From Hungatella_A sp034142505 (GTDB taxonomy: Bacteria > Bacillota > Clostridia > Lachnospirales > Lachnospiraceae): 64,000 nucleotides of DNA. Shown piece by piece: positions 15,458-22,996 of the stretch; position 1 is the stretch's first letter, and each line of letters begins with the position of its first letter. Where the stretch lies: assembly GCA_034142505.1 (NCBI GenBank), contig JAWZDV010000069.1:62001-126000 (forward strand), written 5' to 3'. A program made the translations under genes and the position numbers. Under the pieces are notes generated by a model. That model was given only the letters and a program-made list of their open reading frames with translations, did not search any database and was not told the DNA's origin.

Positions 15458-17686
15458 ATGAAGAGAAGCAGGCTATGGCTCTTATTTCCCATACTGTCAG
15501 TATTTATGATTATTTTTGCTTTCTGGCTTTCACGTCAGGAAGGGAGCTACAAACAGACCATAGAGCTTTCATTTGAACCTGTCCAGGATACGTTCACAAT
15601 AGAGCTTCAGGCCGAAGAAAAATATATGGAGCCTCATGTGAGCCATGGGGACGCAGAGTTAATGTGGGAAAGTGCAACGGGAAATGGGAAAAGCTATTTA
15701 AGAATGAAAGGAAAACTCCCGGAGCATCGGCTTGGAAAGCCTGTTGCGCTGCGTATCGAGAGCGACTCAGGAAATAGAATCAGGGAAATGGAAATACTGT
15801 CCGTCAGCGGGATATCTGCGGCCGGCTGCCATATTGATGTGGTGAAAGACGATACCTGGCCGCTCTATGTTGGTTTTTCCATCGCCTTAATTGCCGCCAT
15901 GGCGGTTTTGCTGGCCGGAAGCTTTGGAGTGATAAAGAAGAGGAAGAAGTTTGCTTATGCGTTAGAACTGGCGGAGGGATTGAGGGATGATCCGTCAGCC
16001 GGGGACTGTTTTAAGGAGGGACAAAGATACTTTCTTGCAGTTGAGAGAATGTGTATTGTGGATACTCTATCGGGGATGCTTTTCGTATGGATTTCGGTCC
16101 TGTGGGTTTACCGGCGGTCTTACAGTCCGGGCTGGTCTCGGGCAATCAGCTGGTTTCTGCTTGCAATGGCCGCATTTTTCATAATTACTTATTTTCTTCG
16201 GATTTACAGAAACCGGATAATGCTGCGCCCGCTGCTCTGCGAAAACCGTCCTTTAAGCGCTTCTGCGGCCTGTCTGCTGTCTGGAATCAATGGAATCGGA
16301 AATATGAAGGAACGGGCGATTTCCTTGCACAATGCCGCGGTGGGATTATACCGCAGCGGCCGGGTCAGAGAGGCTCTGACACTGGAAGATCTGGCATGGA
16401 AGCTGGCAGGAAAGCATAAAGGCGCCATGCTCTGTTTCCTGCACAGCGATCTGCGCAGCGCCTGCCTGCGCTGTTTGGGAGAAGAACAAGCGGCTGAAAG
16501 AGAAGAACTAAAGCTGGAGATTATGCTTGAGGAGACGCCGTGGCTCTGTAAGAATAAAGATATTCAGATGCGTTCACTGTCCGCAAAGATTCGCGGTCTG
16601 ATAAGTGGAGGTGATTTGGAGCAGGCTGAAATAGAAGGGAACTATTATTTAGACCGCTGCCACAATGATTACCACCGCCTTCCTATGTTGGCTATGATAG
16701 CAGAGGTGAAGGAAATGCTTGAAAAGCCCCTGGAAGCGGCTGACTTGCGGAAACGTCTGCTCAGTTACAGTCCTGAAAATCATGAGGTCTTAAAGGCTAT
16801 GGCCTACGGACCCTGCACTTATTCATATACCAGGCTGAAGGCGCATGACTTTACCGGAATTATATTACGAGCGGCTTATGTGCTGGCTGTCATGTTCTTT
16901 CTGTTTCAACTGGCAGACGGGGCAACTCACTCCAAAGGACAGGAAGACAGTCCTGTTTACACAGAAACGGAAATGTCCTCGTCTGCCGGGATAGACAACC
17001 GGGAAACTACACCGTCTGCTCTGAAAGAAACGGCGTCCGGGGAACCTGCGGAATCCTTAGTTAGAAAGGCGGCGGATTTTTCCATCACCTACCCGGAGAA
17101 CTGGGACGGACTCTATGTTGAGAAGCCTTTGGAAGGGGGCGGAATTTCAGTTTTCCAAAAAAGTTCTTTTGAACAGAACGGGGACGGGCTGCTGTTCTCG
17201 ATCCGTATTTTTAATAATGGTGATTATGTGAATGAACCAGACTATGAGATCTTAGGCTATGACGGAGCGAATGTATATGCTATGAGCTTGCCTACGGATG
17301 TGACCTTTCTTTTAGAAAATGAACAGGTACAGCATGAGTATGAACAAATGGTGTGGGACATTGAACCGGTTAAGTACAGCTTTCGCATAGATTCCGATTC
17401 AGCCCGGTATGACGGCAGCGAATTTATATTTCCAAACAGCAGCGATGCCGCTCTGAACGAGGCTAATTTGCTGAATTTATCCGCGCAAAGGCTGCGGATT
17501 GCGAAAAACGAGATTTACGCGCGGCACGGGAGGCGCTTTACGGATATGGAACTGCAGCAATATTTTAATAGTTGTAGTTGGTATGAGGGTAAAATTGAGC
17601 CTTCTGAGTTTACAGACGACCTTTTAAACGAACTGGAGAAGAAGAATGTACAGTTGATTCAGAAGCAGCAGGAACGTATGGAGTAG
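15458..17686 (+). CDS. Multi-spanning membrane protein with C-terminal YARHG domain
   Basis: This 742-residue protein has membrane segments near residues 5-22, 136-156, 203-222, 228-248 and 468-487. A cytoplasmic helical-repeat region (about 285-440, NAAVGLYRSGRVREALTLE) resembles TPR. The C-terminus (about 650-735) holds the YARHG domain with its signature NEIYARHGRRFTDMELQQYF and WY. YARHG is an extracellular module of unknown role, often found in peptidoglycan-associated clostridial proteins. AAGGAG lies before the ATG, which overlaps the leader ORF stop. Control by leader copy 1 places it in the same predicted ion-responsive regulon as ktrB and the P-type ATPase. Confidence 0.75.
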   Translation: MKRSRLWLLFPILSVFMIIFAFWLSRQEGSYKQTIELSFEPVQDTFTIELQAEEKYMEPHVSHGDAELMWESATGNGKSYLRMKGKLPEHRLGKPVALRIESDSGNRIREMEILSVSGISAAGCHIDVVKDDTWPLYVGFSIALIAAMAVLLAGSFGVIKKRKKFAYALELAEGLRDDPSAGDCFKEGQRYFLAVERMCIVDTLSGMLFVWISVLWVYRRSYSPGWSRAISWFLLAMAAFFIITYFLRIYRNRIMLRPLLCENRPLSASAACLLSGINGIGNMKERAISLHNAAVGLYRSGRVREALTLEDLAWKLAGKHKGAMLCFLHSDLRSACLRCLGEEQAAEREELKLEIMLEETPWLCKNKDIQMRSLSAKIRGLISGGDLEQAEIEGNYYLDRCHNDYHRLPMLAMIAEVKEMLEKPLEAADLRKRLLSYSPENHEVLKAMAYGPCTYSYTRLKAHDFTGIILRAAYVLAVMFFLFQLADGATHSKGQEDSPVYTETEMSSSAGIDNRETTPSALKETASGEPAESLVRKAADFSITYPENWDGLYVEKPLEGGGISVFQKSSFEQNGDGLLFSIRIFNNGDYVNEPDYEILGYDGANVYAMSLPTDVTFLLENEQVQHEYEQMVWDIEPVKYSFRIDSDSARYDGSEFIFPNSSDAALNEANLLNLSAQRLRIAKNEIYARHGRRFTDMELQQYFNSCSWYEGKIEPSEFTDDLLNELEKKNVQLIQKQQERME

Positions 17687-17772
17687 CGGATAGTTATAAG
17701 AAAATATCAAATCTACAGTAGGCGCTATTTCATAAAATAAATAAGCATGGGAATATACAAAAAGGAGTTTCT

Positions 17773-18012
17773 ATGAAAGTGAAAAAAGTTTTGGGGATTA
17801 TAATGGGTATATTGGGAACTATTTTGGTAATTATTGAGATTCTATTGAAAATGAAAGAAAGTATGTCCATATCTGTTATAGGCGGTGCAGATGGGCCAAC
17901 TTCTATATTTTTAGCTGGCCGAATAGGCGGGAATATATCTATTTTAATAATTATTTTGGGAGTGATTCTTATGGTTATAGCAGGATTCATTCTTTTTAAG
18001 CGTAAGCACTGA
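17773..18012 (+). CDS. Two-helix mini protein with OadB-type GGADGPT motif
   Basis: This 79-residue protein has a membrane helix at about residues 5-27 and another at 55-75. Between them is SVIGGADGPTSIFLAGR. GGADGPT is the signature of the sodium-pumping decarboxylase beta subunit (OadB/MmdB), where its Asp belongs to the Na+ pathway. Full OadB is about 400 residues, so this is a stand-alone mini version; similar short proteins exist in clostridia but I know of no characterised one. AAGGAG precedes the ATG. It follows the leader-1-controlled gene by 86 bases in the same direction. Confidence 0.65.
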   Translation: MKVKKVLGIIMGILGTILVIIEILLKMKESMSISVIGGADGPTSIFLAGRIGGNISILIIILGVILMVIAGFILFKRKH

Positions 18013-18091
18013 CTTCCGATGCTCTTTCTTCTTAATAGGTTTGTTTGATATAATTGGCTTAATCAGAAATAGCGGAGGTGGTGTAATATAA

Positions 18092-18865
18092 ATGAATGGT
18101 TCTGTACTGATACAATCCTTAAAACAGTTATGGGGTATTATTGTTCTGGAATATAAATATCACGGCGATCTTCCCAGTATTGAAAGCTATCATCCGCAGG
18201 TGAAATATGCTTTGCCCTTTAGCGGTGAGTGGGTAGTTGTAAATGGCGGGGTAACTGAAAAAACCTCTCATTCCTGGGAGATACCAACGCAAAGATATGC
18301 TTATGATTTTGTTATCCTGGATGGCGCCGGCAGCAGCTTTCAGGGAGAAGAGACAGAAGCAGGTTCCTTTTATTGTTATGGCAGGGATATTTTAGCTCCG
18401 GCAGACGGCACGGTGGCGGAAATTTGTACCGGGAATCCGGATAGCAGGATCACGAAGAACAGGGCCGCCTCATGCAATGCCCGTGATATTCGGGGAAATT
18501 ACGTTCTGATTTGTCATTCTGATGGTGAATACTCCTTGCTGGCCCATCTTAAACCTGACAGTATACGGGTGTCTGTGGGGCAATCCATAAAAAGGGGAGA
18601 GAAGATCGCTGAATGTGGAAATTCGGGGAATACCTCGGAGCCACATCTCCATTTTCAGGTACAGTTGGGAAAAAGCTTTTATTCCTCTCCCGGGCTTCCG
18701 GTTGAATTTGAAAATATCAAAGTGAAGAAAACTTTGAATTATGAGAAGTTTGATGATAGATATTTGAAGGAATATAGTGAAAATTATTATCCGCCGTTTA
18801 TTGGAGTTGGGCAGACGGTCTATAATGTTAATACCGAAGGTTGGAACCGTGATTCGATTATTTAA
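18092..18865 (+). CDS. M23 (LytM-like) metallopeptidase
   Basis: This 257-residue protein has the peptidase family M23 core: HSWEIPTQRYAYDF, then DILAPADGTV, YSLLAHLKPDSI, GQSIKRGEKIAECGNSGN and the zinc-binding HLHFQV near residue 190. M23 enzymes cleave peptidoglycan cross-bridges or act as inactive EnvC/LytM-like scaffolds. The metal-binding His/Asp set looks present. No signal peptide or membrane helix is obvious, so it may act in the cytoplasm or leave by another route. It lies between small membrane-protein genes and may belong to a cell-envelope group. Confidence 0.8.
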   Translation: MNGSVLIQSLKQLWGIIVLEYKYHGDLPSIESYHPQVKYALPFSGEWVVVNGGVTEKTSHSWEIPTQRYAYDFVILDGAGSSFQGEETEAGSFYCYGRDILAPADGTVAEICTGNPDSRITKNRAASCNARDIRGNYVLICHSDGEYSLLAHLKPDSIRVSVGQSIKRGEKIAECGNSGNTSEPHLHFQVQLGKSFYSSPGLPVEFENIKVKKTLNYEKFDDRYLKEYSENYYPPFIGVGQTVYNVNTEGWNRDSII

Positions 18866-18940
18866 TAGGGGAATCAAACTTCATAGAAGGCAGGTCTGAC
18901 AGGGTAACTAAATAGCGCTGTAGGTTAAGAGGAGGACTTT

Positions 18941-19132
18941 ATGAAACAATTTGTACTGTATGCATTACTAAAGGCATTTGTGATTTCTGTTGGCTTTGAT
19001 TTGGTGTGTCTGATTTATGGGGTAGTATCCGGCAATCCTTACAGAATAACCTTAGCGGGTGGAGTAATATGTTTCCTGGTATTGTTCTTTGTTGAACTAA
19101 TTGAGTGTTTATGGAAGAGCCGAAAAAAGTAA
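18941..19132 (+). CDS. Small two-helix membrane protein
   Basis: This 63-residue protein has two hydrophobic helices (about 4-28 and 36-57) and a basic C-terminus (WKSRKK). AGGAGG precedes the ATG. I recognise no family. It probably belongs to the same transcription unit as the M23 peptidase (75-base gap). Confidence 0.55.
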   Translation: MKQFVLYALLKAFVISVGFDLVCLIYGVVSGNPYRITLAGGVICFLVLFFVELIECLWKSRKK

Positions 19133-19190
19133 CAGGTTTTATAATTTGATAGCCGATTTCTTCGAGATGATTGATATGAGGTAAAACAAT

Positions 19191-19712
19191 ATGGAGTTTA
19201 GAAGATTAACAGACAGCAATCATGCCATGTATCATCAGGCGATGGATCTATACCAGGCCAGCTTCCCGATTCATGAGCAAAGGGAAAGTCATGTACAAAC
19301 CTGTATTATGGGAAATGAAGCATATCATTTTAATTTGATTTATGAGAACGATATGTGGGTCGGTATGATTCTCTGGTGGGAGACGGCAGAGTTTATCTAT
19401 GTAGAGCACTTTTGCATCCTGCCGAAAATGCGCGGTAAAAAGTATGGGCAGAAGGCATTGGAGCTTTTAGACGGGGAGCGAAAAACAGTCATTCTTGAAA
19501 TCGACCCTCCTACTGATGATGTATCCGTTCATCGCAAGCAGTTCTATGAGCGTTCGGGATACCAGGCCAACAGGTATTCTCATGTTCACCCGCCCTATAA
19601 GAAGGGCTTTAAAGGGCATGACCTTGTTGTGATGTCCAGTCCGGATCAACTGTCGGAAGCAGAGTATCGCGCTTTTAACAGTTATTTAAGTGCGGTAGTC
19701 ATGAAAAGTTAA
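19191..19712 (+). CDS. GNAT family N-acetyltransferase
   Basis: This 173-residue protein has a GNAT acyl-CoA binding core (EHFCILPKMRGKKYGQKALELL corresponds to motif A, Q/R-x-x-G-K/x-G/A). A later strand (VILEIDPP) and QFYERSGY near the C-terminus fit motif B. Such enzymes transfer acetyl groups to amines; the substrate cannot be told. A terminator follows at 19726. Confidence 0.85.
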   Translation: MEFRRLTDSNHAMYHQAMDLYQASFPIHEQRESHVQTCIMGNEAYHFNLIYENDMWVGMILWWETAEFIYVEHFCILPKMRGKKYGQKALELLDGERKTVILEIDPPTDDVSVHRKQFYERSGYQANRYSHVHPPYKKGFKGHDLVVMSSPDQLSEAEYRAFNSYLSAVVMKS

Positions 19713-19725
19713 AACCTGGCAATCA

Positions 19726-19775
19726 GGCAGTAAGACACCATATAACAGTTTTTATAGGGCCTTACCGCCTTTTTA
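19726..19775 (+). terminator. Terminator after GNAT gene
   Basis: AGGCAGTAAG (19725-19734) pairs with CTTACCGCCT (19761-19770) with one mismatch, and TTTTT follows. It separates the gene from the convergent hydrolase. Confidence 0.7.
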
Positions 19776-19796
19776 TTTTTACGAATCAGAATATGT

Positions 19797-20723
19797 CTAT
19801 AAGTTCTGTTCTAAAAACTGTATACATGCCTGCTCCATCTGCTTCAGACCAATCGCTTCCATTGGAAAATGACCGGCGCCTTCCAGGATTACAGTCTGTT
19901 TTTTACAAGCCAGGCGATTGTAAAAGAGATTGCTTAGCTTTATATCTGTCCAGCGGTCATCTCCAGGATGTGACAGTAAAACCGGACACGCTGTAAATTG
20001 TTCAGGTTCTATTCTTATTTCAGGATTGAGCATGGAATATATAAAGTTTATCGGGACTCTCACGCCAGAGGATTTCTTATCTTTCATAAGAATCCGGGCT
20101 ACCTCTTTCTGATTGACTATGGCTTTCATATTTCCGATCCACTTCATTGGAATTTTTACTCTGCCGGCAAAAGTGTGCATAGCTGTCATAAGGGGCTTCG
20201 CCATAAGCCCCAATAATGGATTTCTAGCTGAGTTCCTGGTGACGGTTTTCTCCCGCTGATCGAGAATACAGGAGACAATCAACCCTCGGATATTTTGACT
20301 TTTACAAGCAATCTGATAAGCTAACATTCCTCCGGCGCTAAATCCAAACAGGAATATGGGTAAGCTCTCATTACTCTGATAATATTTTACTATTTCTACG
20401 CTGCATGAAACCCAGGTGTCATACGTTATGTCCTTTATATAGCAGGTACAGCCGTATAAAGGTAAATCCGGGCAGATTACCTCAAACCCGGCTCTTGCCA
20501 GTGGCAGGGCGATGCAGGAAAGTAATCGTCCATTTCCCCCAACCCCATGAAACAGTATCAGCCGGCCCTTGGACACAACTGGCTTGTAGTGGTCGATATG
20601 TATGTCCATGCCAAGGATCGGTATAAAATACTCTTCAGGCAGATTGTTCGTAGTTAACCGATTGCTTTTAGGTAAATATGGTTGAAGCATTCTCCAGAAC
20701 GGATCGCAATGATAAGTTTGTAT
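19797..20723 (-). CDS. Alpha/beta hydrolase (unusual start)
   Basis: This protein of about 300 residues has an alpha/beta-hydrolase fold. An HGVGGNGR oxyanion region lies about 55 residues in, followed by the nucleophile elbow GFSAGG, an Asp in HPGDDRWTD and a His in GAGHFP. It is divergent from a TetR regulator that probably controls it. The start is unclear: AAAGGAGG lies 8 bases before an ATA codon at 20723, the nearest in-frame ATG is at 20690 (GGAGA one base upstream), and a TTG at 20798 overlaps a possible promoter (TTGACT). Extent at the 5' end is therefore tentative. Confidence 0.8.
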   Translation of the reverse strand: MQTYHCDPFWRMLQPYLPKSNRLTTNNLPEEYFIPILGMDIHIDHYKPVVSKGRLILFHGVGGNGRLLSCIALPLARAGFEVICPDLPLYGCTCYIKDITYDTWVSCSVEIVKYYQSNESLPIFLFGFSAGGMLAYQIACKSQNIRGLIVSCILDQREKTVTRNSARNPLLGLMAKPLMTAMHTFAGRVKIPMKWIGNMKAIVNQKEVARILMKDKKSSGVRVPINFIYSMLNPEIRIEPEQFTACPVLLSHPGDDRWTDIKLSNLFYNRLACKKQTVILEGAGHFPMEAIGLKQMEQACIQFLEQNL

Positions 20724-20751
20724 GTTTGTTTCCTCCTTTAAATTAACTGTC

Positions 20752-20837
20752 CCACTTGTGGCACTTATGATTTTATAGTACAATAAGAATCCAGTCAACT
20801 ATGTTAAAGCAAGTTCCACATTTAACGTAATATGTGG
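20752..20837. promoter_or_regulatory. Divergent control region, candidate TetR operators
   Basis: CCACTTGTGG (20752-20761) and CCACAT-N10-ATGTGG (20816-20837) share CCAC/GTGG half-sites. They flank the divergent starts of the hydrolase and the TetR gene. A minus-strand promoter (TTGACT with TAAAAT about 17 bases later) lies between them. They are plausible operators for the adjacent regulator. Confidence 0.4.
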
Positions 20838-20848
20838 CAGGAGGCATT

Positions 20849-21400
20849 ATGAAAGCGCTGAAAGAAAACCCGATTGCAGCCCAATCAAAGCAAATGATAT
20901 TAAAAGCATTGCTGGAGTTAATGGAGTGTAAAGCCTATAACAGCATTTCCATCAAGGAACTGGCGGAGTGTGCCGGGCTTGACAGAAAAACCTTCTATCG
21001 TAACTTTAAGTCGAAGGAGGAGGTGTTGTATTTACGTCTCCATGAATTGTGTCAGTTATATATAAAGGAATTGAAAAAGCTACCGCAGTTCACCTCATAT
21101 ACGGTATCAAAGGCATATTTTCTTATCTGCCGGCAGAATGCGGATTTTTTTATGCTGTTGAAAAAGAATGATCTGCTTCCTTTGGCATTACTTAAATTCA
21201 ATGAGTATTTAGAGGAATTGATTACTTTATTCCTCGACGATCCTGTATACAGGAAGAAATCTCAATACGAGATTTACTACCAGGCAGGTGGGTTCTGGAA
21301 TGTCACGATTCGGTGGCTGGAAGAAGGCGCAAAAGAAAGTCCGGAAGAAATGGCACAGATGATAGGCGCTATCATGCCGCCGCTTAAAGTTGAGGAGTAA
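20849..21400 (+). CDS. TetR/AcrR family regulator
   Basis: This 183-residue protein, read from the ATG at 20849 with AGGAGG four bases upstream, has a TetR N-terminal HTH (QMILKALLELMECKAYNSISIKELAECAGLDRKTFYRNFKSKEEVL). The variable ligand domain (TetR_C_7-like) ends around ALKVEE. It is divergent from the alpha/beta hydrolase, with palindromes in between. Both genes probably respond to a small molecule the hydrolase acts on. Confidence 0.85.
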   Translation: MKALKENPIAAQSKQMILKALLELMECKAYNSISIKELAECAGLDRKTFYRNFKSKEEVLYLRLHELCQLYIKELKKLPQFTSYTVSKAYFLICRQNADFFMLLKKNDLLPLALLKFNEYLEELITLFLDDPVYRKKSQYEIYYQAGGFWNVTIRWLEEGAKESPEEMAQMIGAIMPPLKVEE

Positions 21401-21424
21401 GAAAAGCCTGATTAATGAAAAAAC

Positions 21425-21463
21425 AGGGGATAGTCTGAAGCATTTACGCTTTGAAACTATCCC
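21425..21463. terminator. Hairpin between convergent genes
   Basis: GGGGATAGT (21425-21433) pairs with AACTATCCCC (21454-21463), extended by GAAGC/GCTTT. It probably terminates both the TetR gene and the minus-strand HTH gene, although the U-tract is short. Confidence 0.55.
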
Positions 21464-21471
21464 CTTAGTGC

Positions 21472-21654
21472 TTAAACCCTAAACTGAATGATACACTTTA
21501 ATAATGTTATACTAAGTTCCTGGAACAAATCTTCATCGTAGCTGCCGTCAATAATTGAATTTTTGATAAGCAGCGGCCGGTACATCTCCAAAATTTCAGC
21601 GATAGCCGGCTCATTTCCTGCTTTTGCCTGCTTCAGAAGTTCCATAAAATCCAT
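21472..21654 (-). CDS. Conjugative-transposon HTH_16-type regulator
   Basis: This 60-residue protein (MDFMELLKQAKAGNEPAIAEILEMYRPLL, then DEDLFQELSITLL) matches the small helix-turn-helix proteins paired with a sigma-like protein in Tn916/Tn1549-type elements. It is the sigma region-2-like partner. Its start lies inside the 3' end of the upstream sigma gene (44-base overlap), so translation is probably coupled. Confidence 0.75.
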   Translation of the reverse strand: MDFMELLKQAKAGNEPAIAEILEMYRPLLIKNSIIDGSYDEDLFQELSITLLKCIIQFRV

Positions 21655-22054
21655 TTCTGCCTTCTCCCATCCTCTGTTTGATTTTTTGAATCGTGCGGTA
21701 ATAAATAGCGGCTGCGCCTTTATAAGTGATTCCTAACTCTGCGGCAAGCTCCTCAAAGCTCTTATCCTCCAGGGCGTGTGAAAGAAAAACGTGCCGCTCA
21801 CGGTCTGTTATCTGTTTCAGCGCATAAATAAGCGAATCATTTTCCAACTGCATAGGAAGCGGCAAATTATGATACACTTGCTCGTCATATTCTAAATCCC
21901 AGGCTTCGTCCTCCATAGAACATTCCATACGGAGTTTCCTGTTTCTTTGGTTCATGTAATCTTTTCGGCGTCTGTTTACAGCCGTTACCAGATATGATGT
22001 AAAACGGTTCTGCAGTTTCTCTGCTTCTCCCTGTCCATTATTTCTCTGCCACAT
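21611..22054 (-). CDS. Sigma-70 region-4-type regulator with sequestered RBS
   Basis: This 147-residue protein, read from the ATG at 22054, has a sigma region-4 HTH at about residues 88-130 (ALKQITDRERHVFLSHALEDKSFEELAAELGITYKGAAAIYYRTIQKIKQRM). With the overlapping 60-residue protein it makes the split sigma-like pair seen in clostridial conjugative transposons. Its GGAGG is inside a 17-bp stem (22062-22105), and a terminator-like hairpin (22130-22180) lies further upstream. The frame is open further upstream (to 22372), but the stem and Shine-Dalgarno favour 22054. Confidence 0.8.
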   Translation of the reverse strand: MWQRNNGQGEAEKLQNRFTSYLVTAVNRRRKDYMNQRNRKLRMECSMEDEAWDLEYDEQVYHNLPLPMQLENDSLIYALKQITDRERHVFLSHALEDKSFEELAAELGITYKGAAAIYYRTIQKIKQRMGEGRNGFYGTSEAGKSRK

Positions 22055-22061
22055 GGCGTTT

Positions 22062-22105
22062 CCTCCATTTTCAAGAATTGTTGTGCGATTCTTGAAAAAT
22101 GGAGG
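22062..22105 (-). promoter_or_regulatory. RBS-sequestering hairpin of the sigma gene
   Basis: On the minus strand CCTCCATTTTTCAAGAAT, a 9-nt loop, and ATTCTTGAAAATGGAGG form a 17-bp stem with one bulged A. The closing GGAGG is the Shine-Dalgarno, 7 bases before the ATG at 22054. No U-tract follows, so the structure points to translational control rather than termination. Confidence 0.8.
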
Positions 22106-22560
22106 TCCGCGGCAGCGGGTGGGGACTTTAAAACAAAGAAAGCAGCCATGAGTACGCCAATATGCGTAAACGGCTGCTTTTCTGACTGATACATTGAGAA
22201 GTTCAATAGTTAGCCCATCACTTCTTAAAAGTGGTGGTATCCGTATAAATACAGATACTTTTTCTTGAAGTAATCTAAAAAGTCCTATTGGGTCAAGTAT
22301 CCTGAAAGCTGTGTGTCGTGGAGCTGTATGGCTTTTGAACAGCTCAATGTTGTGGATAGTATTTTTATCCATAACATTGCTCCTAGCCCGCAGCTATGCG
22401 GACGGCACACAGGCGGCGTCTCATCCTTTTTCTTGGATTTGGCAGCACGAGCTGCCACCCTGCCGATATATTTTTTGTTGTTTTTAAAGCGAGACGGGAC
22501 TTCCTGCAAAAGAACAGGGAGATCCCGGCATTTTATAAATGACAAGTCCCCCTATTGACA
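22106..22560 (-). promoter_or_regulatory. Long leader of the sigma gene with attenuator and short ORFs
   Basis: AAAGCAGCC/GGCTGCTTT (22139-22147 and 22172-22180), with an inner TACGC/GCGTA, is followed on the minus strand by CTTTGTTTT, a likely terminator (22130-22180). Another imperfect stem covers about 22347-22381. Short frames start at 22372 (GGAGC upstream) and at a TTG at 22545 (AGGGGG upstream) and could be leader peptides; neither resembles a known protein. The arrangement recalls leader-peptide attenuation of resistance genes, followed by the RBS stem. Confidence 0.5.
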
Positions 22561-22780
22561 TTTCCGTATTCTATTGTGGTATTCTGACTGTGTCTGCTCC
22601 TCCCCAGTTATATTTAAGCTGCCATAAGTAAATTTTATTAGGAAAGTGTTAGATAAACGTGAGTTAATTGTGAGTAATGTATAAGACCGTTCGACAAATT
22701 TTGCACGTCAGATATTTGGGTCATGAAAATGAATAAATATAAAGACAGTCTAAAGTTTTTATAAACAAACAAATTTTGGC

Positions 22781-22958
22781 TTGCGATTCCACCCTCCGTC
22801 CCGTATAATAGGCGCAATATCTGTTTTACGGAAAGGAGGAATACGATACCATGGACAACGCCGCAGGCGACGCTGCCCCTTGTACATACGCTCAAAACAT
22901 GAATTGTTATGATACTACGCACGTCTTGCGCCCTTTTGCGTCCAAGAGGTGCTTTTTT
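22781..22958 (+). promoter_or_regulatory. Leader copy 2 upstream of ktrB (candidate Na+ riboswitch)
   Basis: The promoter is TTGCGA (22781-22786), 17 bp, TATAAT (22804-22809). The block ATGGAC-N2-CGCC-N6-GACGCTGCCC is at 22851-22878; here CGCC-GCA-GGCG can form a hairpin. A terminator follows at 22919-22958. Read as protein, a 49-codon frame starts at the block ATG, runs through the terminator and stops at 22998-23000, overlapping the ktrB start (ATGA). A GGAGG lies 11 bases before the block. KtrB has no good Shine-Dalgarno of its own, which fits coupling to this frame. Confidence 0.7.
22919..22958 (+). terminator. Terminator of leader copy 2
   Basis: GCACGTCTTG (22919-22928) pairs with CAAGAGGTGC (22943-22952), one mismatch, followed by TTTTTT. 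It lies 38 bases before the ktrB start. Confidence 0.85.
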
Positions 22959-22996
22959 CGTGGTAAAAGCATCTGCGGTATTTCGATGGTCAACTT

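Noticed and set aside
15240..15461. 73-codon frame as an independent protein gene
   Set aside because: Its first half is upstream of the likely transcription start, and its second half is the leader ORF through a terminator. It is treated as a regulatory leader.
22285..22545. 86-codon Cys/Lys-rich frame upstream of the sigma gene as a protein gene
   Set aside because: It starts with TTG, has no family signature, and lies in a leader full of stems. It is kept only as a possible leader ORF.
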